Source: DASZQY01 sp048498575
Lineage (GTDB): Bacteria > Pseudomonadota > Alphaproteobacteria > Rhizobiales > Kaistiaceae
NCBI GenBank assembly: GCA_048498575.1
Contig: JBEHXS010000005.1
Span: forward strand, 1 to 35,254
DNA length: 35,254 bases
Direction of reading: 5' to 3'
Shown here: positions 1 through 10,375 of the stretch, one piece after another
Layout of the letters: the number at the start of each line of letters is the position of its first letter
How positions within the stretch are numbered: the first letter of the stretch is position 1
The notes under the pieces: generated by a model
The model's input: only the letters and a program-made list of their open reading frames with translations
Database searches by the model: none
What the model was told of the DNA's origin: nothing
Translations under genes and position numbers: made by a program

Positions 1-808
1 CCAGCGCCGAGAGCCGCGATATGTGGACGACCTCCGCCTGCAGCTCCTGCAGTCGCGCCTCGGCGACCTGCCGCTCGCTCAAGTCGCGGATGAAGCCGGT
101 GAAGAAACGGTGATCCGGCGACGCCACCTCGCCGACGGACAGCTCCATCGGGAAGGTCGAGCCGTCCTTGCGCTCGCCGACGACGATGCGGCCGAGACCG
201 ATGATGCGGCGCTCGCCGGTGGTCTTGTACCGGTCGAGGTACTTGTCGTGCGAGTCGCGGTAGGGCGCCGGCATCAGGCGCTTGACGTTCGTGCCGATGA
301 CCTCGGCCGGCGTATGGCCGAAGAGGCGCTCGGCGGCGCTGCTGAACGAGGTGATGGTGCCGCGATCGTCGATCACGATCATCGCGTCCGGGACGGTGTC
401 CAATATCGACTGGAGGTGGGCTTCGCGTGCCCGCAGCTCGTTGGTCCGGCTCGTCGCCAGCTTCTGGCTGCGCTGTAGCCGGTCGCCGAACCACGAGATT
501 CCGACGCCGACGAGGGCGAAGGTCGCGCCGTTGATGCCGCTGGCGAGGTCGACATTGCCCGGGCGCGTGACCAGCAGATACGAGCCGGCGAGGCTTAGCG
601 CGGTTGCCAGCAGTCCGGGGCCGACGCCGCCCAGAACGGCTGCTGCCAGCACCGGCGGCACGAAAATGACGAGGAGCGGCAATCCCCCCAGAATCGGGCT
701 GAGCAGCAGCCTTATGGCCAGCACGACAGCCACCAGGATCGCCGCCGCGAGGTAACTGGCGCGCAGCGAGCGGTCGGGGCGAGTGAGGACCGTGCCGGAA
801 TCGGGCAT
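1..808 (-). CDS. fixL: Oxygen-sensing histidine kinase FixL, N-terminal part (runs off the window)
   Basis: Only the first 269 residues are inside the window; the kinase domain lies beyond base 1. Translation from the ATG at 808 gives two to four hydrophobic segments (about residues 18-105), a short linker, then a heme PAS domain (about 130-250) ending in a coiled-coil-like stretch (SERQVAEARLQELQAEV) that leads to the H-box. The PAS contains His187, Arg193 and Arg207. Their spacing (0, +6, +20) is exactly that of the heme ligand His200 and of Arg206 and Arg220 in Bradyrhizobium FixL, so this should be a true heme O2 sensor and not a generic PAS kinase. In this family low O2 relieves inhibition of autophosphorylation and the phosphate passes to FixJ. 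It is transcribed divergently from fixK. A fixJ gene would be expected downstream, outside the window. Confidence 0.93.
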   Translation of the reverse strand, partial: MPDSGTVLTRPDRSLRASYLAAAILVAVVLAIRLLLSPILGGLPLLVIFVPPVLAAAVLGGVGPGLLATALSLAGSYLLVTRPGNVDLASGINGATFALVGVGISWFGDRLQRSQKLATSRTNELRAREAHLQSILDTVPDAMIVIDDRGTITSFSSAAERLFGHTPAEVIGTNVKRLMPAPYRDSHDKYLDRYKTTGERRIIGLGRIVVGERKDGSTFPMELSVGEVASPDHRFFTGFIRDLSERQVAEARLQELQAEVVHISRLSAL

Positions 809-928
809 AGCGGATGGTTTTCGGAGCGTTACCAGCTAGGGGATATCCCGTAGGGACAATACCGGAATTTAGCGCGAACCGGGTCGGCTTTAGGAATCGC
901 CTCACAAGCGAGAAACAAGGAGCCACCC
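809..928. promoter_or_regulatory. Divergent fixL/fixK promoter region with a GGGATATCCC palindrome
   Basis: This 120-base gap separates the fixL and fixK start codons and must hold both promoters. It contains a perfect 10-base palindrome, GGGATATCCC, at 840-849 and a good ribosome-binding site for fixK (AAGGAG about seven bases before the ATG). I see no TTGAY-N4-RTCAA site, so FixK self-control is not obvious. Control of fixK by FixJ is the usual arrangement in this order, but I cannot assign a FixJ site with confidence. Confidence 0.4.
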
Positions 929-1612
929 ATGTTCAGCACCAGCCACACCGCCCACACGAACGACCGTTCCCAGCGTTCCGTGCCGGCAGCCGAGGCGCGG
1001 GGTCTATCCGGCGCCTTCGAGATGTTTGCGGCGCCGATGAATTTCGGCCGCGACGAGGAAATCTACGGCGAAGGCGAGCCGGCGGAGTATCTCTACCAGG
1101 TCGTCCGCGGCGCGGTTCGCGCGACCAAGATGCTGGAAGACGGGCGCCGCCAGATCGGCGCCTTCTATCGCGCCGGCGATTTCTTCGGTCTCGAAGCCGG
1201 CGACGACCATTCGTTCAGCGCCGAGGCGATCTGCACGTCGGTGGTCAGGCTGGCAAAGCGCAGCAGCATCGTCGCCATGGCGGCCCGCGACACGACGCTG
1301 GCGGCGGAACTCTGGGCCTCCACGGCGCGCAGCCTGCGCGGCGCCCAGGACCACATGCTGCTGCTCGGCCGCAAGACCGCCGAGGAGAGACTGGCGACGT
1401 TCCTCATGTCGCTGGCCGGCGCCGCCGCAAACGGCCAGATCGTCGTCGAACTGCCAATGTCGCGGCAGGACATTGCGGACTATCTTGGGCTGACCATAGA
1501 AACCGTTTCGCGCACCTTCACCAAGCTCGAAGACACCGCGACAATTGCGTTGCCGAGTTCACGGCGTATCGTTGTGCGGAGCCCGAGCGGCCTCCAGCGC
1601 CTCAACGGCTGA
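929..1612 (+). CDS. fixK: Crp/Fnr-family transcription regulator FixK
   Basis: The 227-residue protein has a cyclic-nucleotide-binding-like beta-roll (about 30-120), a dimerisation helix (about 125-160) and a C-terminal winged helix. The recognition helix reads LGLTIETVSRTF (187-198). The E-xx-SR signature contacts TTGAY-N4-RTCAA half-sites in FNR and FixK proteins. The N-terminal cysteine cluster that makes FNR an oxygen sensor is missing; the only cysteine is Cys102. It is therefore a FixK-type regulator that depends on upstream FixLJ signalling. Matching boxes are present at 7576-7589 and 16682-16695, so likely local targets are the small-protein/ppsA unit and the cytochrome bd operon. A usp gene follows 29 bases downstream on the same strand and may be co-transcribed. 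Confidence 0.93.
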   Translation: MFSTSHTAHTNDRSQRSVPAAEARGLSGAFEMFAAPMNFGRDEEIYGEGEPAEYLYQVVRGAVRATKMLEDGRRQIGAFYRAGDFFGLEAGDDHSFSAEAICTSVVRLAKRSSIVAMAARDTTLAAELWASTARSLRGAQDHMLLLGRKTAEERLATFLMSLAGAAANGQIVVELPMSRQDIADYLGLTIETVSRTFTKLEDTATIALPSSRRIVVRSPSGLQRLNG

Positions 1613-1641
1613 TCCATATTCCGCAGGCAAGGACATTTCAC

Positions 1642-2472
1642 ATGTTTCGCACGGTTCTCGTTCACCTCGACAGTGCCAAGGCTTCGACGACGCGGCTCAA
1701 GTTCGCGACGAGCGTGGCCCATGAATTCGATGCGACCCTGATCGGCATCACCGCCGCGCAGCCGCACATGCCGGTCGAGGTCTACGAAAGCGCCATGGGT
1801 GCTGCCGTCGTCGATCCGGACTACATCGACTACGACCGCCGGCGGCTCGAGGCGGAATTCGCCAAGACCGCGGAGACCTTCAAGCGCGAGGCGGAAGGCG
1901 CCGGCCTGGAGACAGGATGGCGGGCTTCTTTCGAGCCGACGTCCGATGCGATCGTACGCGCGGCCGTCGCCGCGGACATCGTGGTGGTCGGCCGCGGCGA
2001 CGGCACGCCGATTCCCGACATGCAGACCGCGGCGCCGGGAGAGGTTGTGCTGCGTACCGGCCGCCCGGTCCTGATTGCGCCGGAAGGACAGGAAGCCTGC
2101 CGCCCGACCAACGTCCTCGTCGCCTGGAAAGACAGCGGCGAGGCTCAGCGGGCAATCGCCGACGCCATTCCATTCATGAAGCGGGCGAGCTCGGTTACGG
2201 TCGCCGCCGTGCGCGAACGCAAGGATGACGTCGTATCGGGCCTCGACGAGGCGCTCGGGTTCCTGCTTCGCCACGGCATCGCGGCGCAGTCCAAGACAAT
2301 CGACTCCAAAGGCAGCGCCGGCCAGGACATCCTCGATTTCGCAGCCACCGCAAAGGCCGACCTGATCGTCGCCGGAGCCTACGGGCATAGCCGCTGGCGG
2401 GAGTGGGTGTTCGGCGGCGTGACACGCGAGCTGCTGCTCCGCTCGCCCGTGCCCTGCCTGTTCAGCCACTAG
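1642..2472 (+). CDS. Tandem-domain universal stress protein (UspA family)
   Basis: The 276-residue protein carries two UspA folds: residues 1-147 and 155-276. The second domain has the family's nucleotide-loop pattern GAYGHSRWREWVFGGVTREL (245-264), close to the G-x2-G-x9-G(S/T) ATP-binding signature; the first domain ends in VVVGRGDG and lacks the full loop. I chose the ATG at 1642 because homology begins there (MFRTVLVHLD); the frame is open upstream but only overlaps fixK in another frame. Tandem Usp proteins near fixK or FNR genes commonly belong to the low-oxygen regulon. No FixK box lies in the 29-base gap, so read-through from fixK is the simplest model. Exact biochemical role is unknown. 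Confidence 0.9.
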   Translation: MFRTVLVHLDSAKASTTRLKFATSVAHEFDATLIGITAAQPHMPVEVYESAMGAAVVDPDYIDYDRRRLEAEFAKTAETFKREAEGAGLETGWRASFEPTSDAIVRAAVAADIVVVGRGDGTPIPDMQTAAPGEVVLRTGRPVLIAPEGQEACRPTNVLVAWKDSGEAQRAIADAIPFMKRASSVTVAAVRERKDDVVSGLDEALGFLLRHGIAAQSKTIDSKGSAGQDILDFAATAKADLIVAGAYGHSRWREWVFGGVTRELLLRSPVPCLFSH

Positions 2473-2503
2473 CGGGCGAATCCACCCGAAGTCCGAGGTC
2501 ACG

Positions 2504-3487
2504 ATGCGCGCCATGGTTCTGACGGCACCGCACCGCGACCTCGTGATGGAGGAGCGCCCCGATCCCGTGCCGGGACCGGGCGAAATCCTGATCAAGGTCG
2601 AGGCGTGCGGTGTCTGCCGGACCGATCTCCATGTGGTCGACGGCGAACTGCCCAATCCCAAGCTGCCGATCGTGCCCGGTCACGAAGTCGTCGGGCGGGT
2701 GGTTGCCGTCGGGCCCGGCGTTTCGGGGCGCGCGATCGGCGACCGGGTGGGCGTGCCGTGGCTCGGACACGCATGCGGGCACTGCCACTACTGCGAGACG
2801 GGGCAGGAGAATCTCTGCGACTTTCCGCTGTTCACCGGATACACGCGGGATGGCGGCTACGCGACGCACGTCGTCGCCGAGGCGGCCTTCACCTTCGAAC
2901 TCGACCCCGCCGCCAGCGCCACTGCCGTAGCGCCGCTGCTCTGCGCCGGGCTGATCGGCTGGCGGGCGCTGAAGGCGGCCGGCAACGGACGCGCCATCGG
3001 CATCTACGGATTTGGAGCCGCGGCCCACATCATCGCGCAGGTCTGCCAGTGGCAGGGCCGCGAGGTCTATGCCTTCACCCGCGGCGGCGATGAGGAGGGG
3101 CAGGCGTTCGCCCGTTCGATGGGCGCCGTGTGGGCCGCAAGCTCGGAAGAAAAGCCGCCGGCGGAGCTCGACGCCGCGATCATCTTCGCGCCGGTCGGCG
3201 CTCTGGTACCCGCGGCGCTTGCCGCGGTGCGCAAGGGCGGCAGGGTTGTCTGCGGCGGCATCCACATGAGCGACATTCCGCAGTTTCCCTACAGCCTGTT
3301 GTGGGAAGAGCGGCAGGTCTCATCGATCGCCAACCTCACGCGGCAGGACGGGACGGAGTTCCTCGATGTCGCGGTGAAAGCCCGCATCGCGACCGAGACG
3401 CATCCCTATCCGCTGGCCTCAGCCAACCAGGCACTCGACGATCTGCGTGCCGGGCGATTTACGGGCGCGGCCGTCCTCGTGCCCTAG
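2504..3487 (+). CDS. Zinc-dependent alcohol dehydrogenase (MDR superfamily)
   Basis: This 327-residue medium-chain dehydrogenase should interconvert an alcohol and an aldehyde with NAD(P). Catalytic zinc ligands are visible as Cys38 (in CGVCRTDLH), His60 (PGHE) and Cys147. The structural zinc loop supplies Cys91, Cys94, Cys97 and Cys105. The dinucleotide fold begins at GIYGFGAAAH (166-175), a slightly altered GxGxxG. Its placement after fixK and usp suggests a fermentative or redox-balancing role at low oxygen, but the substrate is not readable from sequence. Its stop codon shares a CTAG with the stop of the convergent DUF998 gene. Confidence 0.92.
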   Translation: MRAMVLTAPHRDLVMEERPDPVPGPGEILIKVEACGVCRTDLHVVDGELPNPKLPIVPGHEVVGRVVAVGPGVSGRAIGDRVGVPWLGHACGHCHYCETGQENLCDFPLFTGYTRDGGYATHVVAEAAFTFELDPAASATAVAPLLCAGLIGWRALKAAGNGRAIGIYGFGAAAHIIAQVCQWQGREVYAFTRGGDEEGQAFARSMGAVWAASSEEKPPAELDAAIIFAPVGALVPAALAAVRKGGRVVCGGIHMSDIPQFPYSLLWEERQVSSIANLTRQDGTEFLDVAVKARIATETHPYPLASANQALDDLRAGRFTGAAVLVP

Positions 3488-4119
3488 GCGCGAGTGTTCG
3501 CCGCAAGGCTGAGGGCAAATACCAGCAGCCACGCCATGAAGGTGCCGATGGTCAAACGCTCGGCGAGACCGGCGAGCGGCCACCCGGCGGCAACCGCATT
3601 GGCGGCCCAGAGGCCACACACGGCGATAACCGCGAAGCAGGCGAGAGACAGACGGGTGAACGAACGCCACCGCGGGCTGCGCCAGAGGGCGTAGGCGGTG
3701 AGGGCCACGGCAGCCATGGTCGCAATTGCAGCGACAGCCGCGAGGATGATGTGCACGAGCGCCGTCGGCGTGAACGCGGCGCCCGGCGCCGTCACCGGAA
3801 AAATCGTCACCATGCCGACGCCGGAAAGCGCCAGGGCAAGCAGCACGACCGAAGCGGCCCGGAGCGCACGGGGGTGGCCAGCGGCCACGCTGATCGGCAG
3901 GCACGCGGCAAAACAGGCGAGAAGCAGATTGTAGGCGATGAAGACATCGTCGAGCTCCTCGGCGTACGGCTGCCCGACGGAGGTCAGCTCACTGACCGTC
4001 GATGCCAGGTGGCTGTAGCCCGGAGTCGCCAGGCCGCCGACGACAACGGCGCCGGCATAGACCAGCGGCGCAGCGACGCCTGCGGCAATCCCCAAGTATA
4101 TGTCGATACGGCGTGGCAC
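3484..4119 (-). CDS. DUF998-family integral membrane protein
   Basis: The 211-residue protein is almost entirely hydrophobic, with about six membrane segments. The pattern near residue 35-50, PGYSHLASTVSELTSVGQPY, is the hallmark of the DUF998 family, followed by a helix that ends in a short IFPVTAP loop. No enzymatic role is established for the family, and no catalytic motif is evident. It is convergent with the alcohol dehydrogenase and divergent from the mla operon, so it appears to be a single-gene unit. The ATG at 4119 starts the recognisable MPRRIDIYLGIAAG amphipathic entry into the first helix. Confidence 0.82.
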   Translation of the reverse strand: MPRRIDIYLGIAAGVAAPLVYAGAVVVGGLATPGYSHLASTVSELTSVGQPYAEELDDVFIAYNLLLACFAACLPISVAAGHPRALRAASVVLLALALSGVGMVTIFPVTAPGAAFTPTALVHIILAAVAAIATMAAVALTAYALWRSPRWRSFTRLSLACFAVIAVCGLWAANAVAAGWPLAGLAERLTIGTFMAWLLVFALSLAANTRA

Positions 4120-4344
4120 GCGGTTTTCGGCTTCACGTTGCCGGTCGGAGGCGCGACAGGCGACGATCCCGGCGGTTCAGCGCAGGAAATCATGAGGTGC
4201 AGGCGAAAAGCGCTTCAGGGATTCTACGTAACGGCAGGGCGGGGCGGCCGAACGCCGGACAAGCATCCTATCGCCATCGGTAGTGCGGTGTCATAGAAAC
4301 ACCCGTGCCGGACGCTGGGCCGGCCGCCACAGCGGGGAAAGAGC
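4120..4344. other. Intergenic region between the DUF998 gene and mlaE
   Basis: This 225-base gap lies between divergent genes and should hold the promoters of both. I see no strong promoter consensus, FixK box, hairpin terminator or coding signal in it. A purine-rich GGGGAAAG stretch immediately before 4345 can act as the ribosome-binding site of mlaE. Confidence 0.5.
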
Positions 4345-5460
4345 TTGAATCAGCCGCCTGTCTTGGAAGCCTCCGGCAGCGAAAAGCGGTTGGTGGCGCG
4401 CGGGAGCTGGACGGTCAGCAACGCGGCGGATCTGGAAAGGCTGCTCGTCGGGCTGCCCCAGGCCGAAGGCGTGGTCGTCGACGCCGGCGACATCGCCCAT
4501 CTCGACACCTTCGGCGCGTGGACCATCGAGCGATTGATTCGCACGAGCCGGGAGGGCGGACACGCGGTCAGCGTAGTCAACGTTCCGGCGCGCTATGGCG
4601 ACCTGATCGGCGAGGTCGAGGCGGCGGATGTCGACCTTCCGGCCGTTGGCCGCCGCCGTGGCGTGCTTGCGGCCCTGGATACGATCGGGCGCTCGGTGTT
4701 CAGGGGACTGGACGACCTGACCTCGATCCTGGCGATGGCCGGCGCTTTCGCCGTTGCCTTCGGGCGCGCCATCCGGCATCCGCGCAACTTCCGTCCCACC
4801 TCCATCGTCAACCACCTCGACCGCGTCGGCTGGCAGGCGGTCCCCATCATCCTGCTCATTACGTTCCTGATCGGCGCGATCATCGCCCAGCAGGGCATCT
4901 TCAACTTCCGCCGCTTCGGCGCGCAGGACTATGTCGTCAACCTCGTCGGCATCCTGGTGCTGCGCGAGATCGGCGTGCTCATCGTCGCGATCATGATGGC
5001 CGGCCGCTCGGGCAGCTCGTTCACGGCCGAGCTCGGGTCGATGAAGATGCGCGAAGAGGTCGACGCGCTCCGCACCATGGGCATCGATCCGGTCGAGATC
5101 CTGGTGCTGCCGCGGGTGATTGCGCTGGTCATCGCGCTGCCGATCCTGACGTTCCTCGGCTCGATGGCGGCACTTGCCGGTGGCGGGCTTGTCGCCTGGC
5201 TCTACGGCGGCATGAGCCCGGAACTGTTCTCGGTGCGGCTGCACGATGCCGTGTCGGCGCACGACTATTACATCGGGCTGATCAAGGCGCCGGTGATGGC
5301 GGCGATCATCGGCATCGTGGCGTGCTCGGAAGGGTTCAACGTCACCGGCAGCACGGAATCGCTCGGCATCAGAACGACGGCATCGGTGGTCAAGGCGATC
5401 TTCCTGGTCATCGTGCTCGACGGCTTCTTCGCCATCTTCTTTGCGTCGATCGGCTGGTGA
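4345..5460 (+). CDS. mlaE: Lipid-transport ABC permease MlaE with N-terminal STAS domain
   Basis: The protein has 371 residues from a TTG start at 4345, which is preceded by a GGGGAAAG ribosome-binding site; there is no upstream in-frame alternative with better support. Residues 1-90 form a STAS-like domain (VVVDAGDIAHLDTFGAWTIERL), as is typical of rhizobial MlaE proteins. Residues 120-371 are the MlaE/YrbE permease with five or six membrane helices, including the conserved LREIGVLIVAIMMAGRSGSS and a coupling-helix region LGSMKMREEVDALRTMGIDP. It should form the inner-membrane core of a phospholipid transporter with MlaF and MlaD and support outer-membrane lipid asymmetry. The next gene follows after five bases, so the set is an operon. 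Confidence 0.92.
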   Translation: MNQPPVLEASGSEKRLVARGSWTVSNAADLERLLVGLPQAEGVVVDAGDIAHLDTFGAWTIERLIRTSREGGHAVSVVNVPARYGDLIGEVEAADVDLPAVGRRRGVLAALDTIGRSVFRGLDDLTSILAMAGAFAVAFGRAIRHPRNFRPTSIVNHLDRVGWQAVPIILLITFLIGAIIAQQGIFNFRRFGAQDYVVNLVGILVLREIGVLIVAIMMAGRSGSSFTAELGSMKMREEVDALRTMGIDPVEILVLPRVIALVIALPILTFLGSMAALAGGGLVAWLYGGMSPELFSVRLHDAVSAHDYYIGLIKAPVMAAIIGIVACSEGFNVTGSTESLGIRTTASVVKAIFLVIVLDGFFAIFFASIGW

Positions 5461-5465
5461 GCGGG

Positions 5466-6248
5466 ATGGCCGAAGACGCTTCCATCATCACGATCAAGGA
5501 CCTGGTGGTCGATTTCGGCCCGCAGCGCGTGCTCGACGGCGTCTCGCTCGACGTGCGCACCGGCGAGATCCTCGGCATCGTCGGCGGCTCGGGCGCCGGT
5601 AAATCGGTGCTGCTGCGGACCGTTATCGGGCTGGTGCAAAGCAACTCCGGCGCGATCACGATTTTCGGCCAGCCGACCGCCGGCCTGAACGAGGCCGAGT
5701 GGCGCGGCGTCGAGCACCGCTGGGGCGTGCTGTTCCAGGGCGGGGCCCTGTTCTCTTCGCTGACGGTGCGCGAGAACGTGGAATTTCCGATGCGCCAGCT
5801 TATGCGGCTTTCGGACCGGCAGATGGCCGACCTCGCCATGATCAAGCTCGAGATGGTCGGGCTGACGGCGGTCGATTCGGTCAAGATGCCGGCCGAGCTG
5901 TCCGGCGGCATGACCAAGCGCGTGGCACTGGCGCGCGCGCTCGCGCTCGACCCGGAGATCGTCTTCCTCGACGAGCCGACCTCCGGTCTCGACCCGATCA
6001 CGGCGGGCGAATTCGACCGCCTGATCCGCACGCTGCAGCAGACGCTGGGCCTCACCGTCTTCATGGTCACGCACGACCTGGAGAGCCTGAGCACGGCCTG
6101 CGACCGCATCGCGGCGCTAGCCGACGGGAAGATCGTGGCGGAAGGGCCGATGTCGGCAATGCTCGAATCGCAGCATCCCTGGGTGAAGGCGTATTTCAGC
6201 GGCCGGCACCGGCCGGGCGGCAACGGCAGCTCCCTGACGAAGGATTGA
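5466..6248 (+). CDS. mlaF: Lipid-transport ABC ATPase MlaF
   Basis: The 260-residue cytoplasmic ATPase begins at the ATG at 5466. All ABC motifs are present: Walker A GGSGAGKS (40-47), a Q-loop around VLFQGGALFSSL, the signature LSGGMTKRVALARAL, Walker B IVFLDEPTSGLD and the switch histidine in VTHD. The family-typical GGALFSSLTVRENV stretch marks it as MlaF and not a drug exporter. It powers lipid movement by MlaE. The frame stays open for almost 1.2 kb upstream, but that stretch overlaps mlaE and is not coding. Four bases separate it from mlaD. Confidence 0.94.
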   Translation: MAEDASIITIKDLVVDFGPQRVLDGVSLDVRTGEILGIVGGSGAGKSVLLRTVIGLVQSNSGAITIFGQPTAGLNEAEWRGVEHRWGVLFQGGALFSSLTVRENVEFPMRQLMRLSDRQMADLAMIKLEMVGLTAVDSVKMPAELSGGMTKRVALARALALDPEIVFLDEPTSGLDPITAGEFDRLIRTLQQTLGLTVFMVTHDLESLSTACDRIAALADGKIVAEGPMSAMLESQHPWVKAYFSGRHRPGGNGSSLTKD

Positions 6249-6252
6249 CGCA

Positions 6253-7551
6253 ATGGAAATCAGAGCCCGCTTTGTCCTGGTAGGCGCCTTCGTGGTCGCG
6301 GTGATCGTCGCCGCCTTCGGCTTCGTCTACTGGCTGAACAACACCGGCGGGATCGGCCCGCGCACGGCCTATCGAGTCGAATTCGGCGGCGCCGTCTCGG
6401 GGCTCTGGCCGGGCTCGGACGTCCTGTTCAACGGCATCAAGGTCGGCGAGGTGACCGGCCTCGACCTGGTGACGGACAATCCCGGCAAGGTGGTCGCCGA
6501 GATCGCCGTGGACAGCCGCACGCCGGTCAAGACCGACACCGTGGTCGGGCTCGTCTTCAGCGGGCTTACCGGCACGGCGGCGATCGCGCTCACCGGCGGC
6601 TCGCCGTCGGCGGCCGTTCCACAAGCGAGCGACGGCGGTCCGCCGGTGCTCGTCGCCGACATCTCGGCGGTCAAGGACCTGACCCAGTCGGCCCGCGATA
6701 CGCTGAATACGATCGACAAGCTGATCGACGATAACTCCGCGCATGTCACCGACGCCATCGCCAACATCGACGCGTTCGCGGCGGCGCTCGGCAAGAATTC
6801 CGACAAGGTCGGCGATGTGCTGGAAGGGCTAGCCAAGCTCACCGGCGGCGGCAAGCAGGCGAACCTGGTCGCCTACCAGCTGACGGCGCCGGCGGCGCCT
6901 GCCGGCGCGACCCCGCCGGACGAGCCGCTCGCTATCGCCGAGCCGACCGCGATCCTGACGCTCGACGCGCAGACGATCATGACCGACCAGAACGGCGGAC
7001 TGGTATCGGCAACCACCGACGCCAAGTGGGCCGACAACCTGCCGCTCCTGGTGCGCGCGGCGCTGATCACGGGATTCCAGAACGCCAACTACCTGAAGGT
7101 CGGCGCCGACGGCAGTGACTTCCAGGCCGACAACAAGCTTGCCATCGATGTCCAGAAGTTCTCCTACGGCGGGGCGGCGGGGGCGATGAAGGCGAACGTG
7201 GTTCTGTCGGCGAAGCTGCTCGACGGCGACGGCAAGCTGCTCGACGCCCATCTATTCTCCGCCGATGCGCCGGTCGCCGATCCGGGCGATGTGCCGGCCG
7301 CGGTCGCCGCCCTCAACCTCGCGTTCGCCAAGGCGGGTGGCGATCTCATCGGCTGGACCATGACGACGCTCGCCGCCGACGCTAGTGCGGCGCCTGCCGA
7401 CAAGGCGGCGGCGCCGGACGATTCCACGGCTCCGGCAGCGGGCGACGCCGGGGCTCCTGCCGATAAAGCCGCGCCGGACGGCGCTGCCCCTCCCGCGGCG
7501 GGCGATACCGCGGCGCCGGCACCGGAAGCCGCGCCCCCCAGCAACCCATAG
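6253..7551 (+). CDS. mlaD: MCE-domain protein MlaD fused to an ABC-transport auxiliary (PqiC/DUF330-like) domain
   Basis: The 432-residue protein has one membrane anchor (residues 5-28), an MCE domain (about 38-115; YRVEFGGAVSGLWPGSDVLFNGIKVGEV) and a helical stretch (135-200). After that comes a domain at about 203-372 that reads like the ABC-type transport auxiliary lipoprotein family: opening AYQL, then TDAKWADNLPLLVRAALITGF, a DNKLAIDVQKF strand and a closing helix ending in IGW. The tail (376-432) is Ala/Pro-rich with repeated PADKA units. In relatives the auxiliary protein is usually a separate outer-membrane lipoprotein gene just downstream; none is present here. The fusion would tether the auxiliary domain to the inner membrane through the MCE ring subunit. 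MlaD assignment is firm; the fusion domain is a by-eye family match. Confidence 0.88.
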   Translation: MEIRARFVLVGAFVVAVIVAAFGFVYWLNNTGGIGPRTAYRVEFGGAVSGLWPGSDVLFNGIKVGEVTGLDLVTDNPGKVVAEIAVDSRTPVKTDTVVGLVFSGLTGTAAIALTGGSPSAAVPQASDGGPPVLVADISAVKDLTQSARDTLNTIDKLIDDNSAHVTDAIANIDAFAAALGKNSDKVGDVLEGLAKLTGGGKQANLVAYQLTAPAAPAGATPPDEPLAIAEPTAILTLDAQTIMTDQNGGLVSATTDAKWADNLPLLVRAALITGFQNANYLKVGADGSDFQADNKLAIDVQKFSYGGAAGAMKANVVLSAKLLDGDGKLLDAHLFSADAPVADPGDVPAAVAALNLAFAKAGGDLIGWTMTTLAADASAAPADKAAAPDDSTAPAAGDAGAPADKAAPDGAAPPAAGDTAAPAPEAAPPSNP

Positions 7552-7575
7552 CGGGAGCCTGCGCCGCACAGGGAA

Positions 7576-7589
7576 TTGACGGAGATCAA
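7576..7589 (+). promoter_or_regulatory. FixK/FNR-type box (TTGACGGAGATCAA)
   Basis: The 14 bases fit the TTGAY-N4-RTCAA consensus perfectly. The centre is at 7582.5. A class II promoter, with the site centred near -41.5, would start transcription near 7624, leaving about 32 bases of leader with a GGGAG ribosome-binding site before the ATG at 7656. This geometry is what an activated promoter needs. The likely activator is the FixK encoded at 929-1612. Confidence 0.8.
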
Positions 7590-7655
7590 GGGCAGCCGGG
7601 TCGCCGGCGGGTTCACTGCGCCATCGACCTTTCTCGAACGCGCGGGAGCTCCCAA

Positions 7656-7892
7656 ATGCCTGTTGAAACCGTCCTTGTCCTGACCGGCGTGCTTGTCACC
7701 TTCGTGGCGTTTGCCCTGGTGCTGGCCTACGTGAATCACATCGCCGGCGGGTCCGGCGACCAGGCGCGCCGCTCGGCGGTCGCCAGCCATGTCAGCGGCC
7801 GCGCGGTGCGTCGCGCAGATACTGCGCCCGATTTGATCCGCCGCAAGGAAGGCCACGACGATCTGACCGAAAGTCACTCCACCGTTCATTAG
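7656..7892 (+). CDS. Small single-pass membrane protein, unknown function
   Basis: The 78-residue product has one clear membrane segment (about residues 5-28, VLVLTGVLVTFVAFALVLAYV) and a basic, polar tail with several arginines and histidines, ending DDLTESHSTVH. I do not recognise the family. Support for it being real: a perfect FixK/FNR box at an ideal distance upstream, a GGGAG ribosome-binding site, and close spacing (11 bases) to ppsA, with which it likely forms a transcript. The context suggests a low-oxygen membrane protein, but no function can be assigned. Confidence 0.7.
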   Translation: MPVETVLVLTGVLVTFVAFALVLAYVNHIAGGSGDQARRSAVASHVSGRAVRRADTAPDLIRRKEGHDDLTESHSTVH

Positions 7893-7903
7893 GAGAGACG
7901 CAC

Positions 7904-10300
<2,397 letters not shown>

Positions 10301-10313
10301 CGACCGCTATAAG

Positions 10314-10347
10314 ACGGCGTGGCCCTTTTGTAGCCGGGTCACGCCGT
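10314..10347 (+). terminator. Stem-loop between ppsA and mgtC
   Basis: ACGGCGTGGCCC at 10314-10325 pairs with GGGTCACGCCGT at 10336-10347 as a 12-base-pair stem with one G-U pair and a ten-base loop that contains TTTT. It begins 13 bases after the ppsA stop and ends 28 bases before the mgtC start. There is no run of T after the stem, so it may be a weak terminator, an mRNA-stabilising 3' end, or part of the mgtC leader. Confidence 0.5.
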
Positions 10348-10375
10348 TTATCATTGCCCGAGATCGGAGCCGTCC

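Noticed and set aside
7376..7551. Repetitive DNA at the end of mlaD as a mobile or tandem repeat element
   Set aside because: It is explained by an Ala/Pro-rich protein tail with imperfect PADKA units and is not a DNA repeat array.
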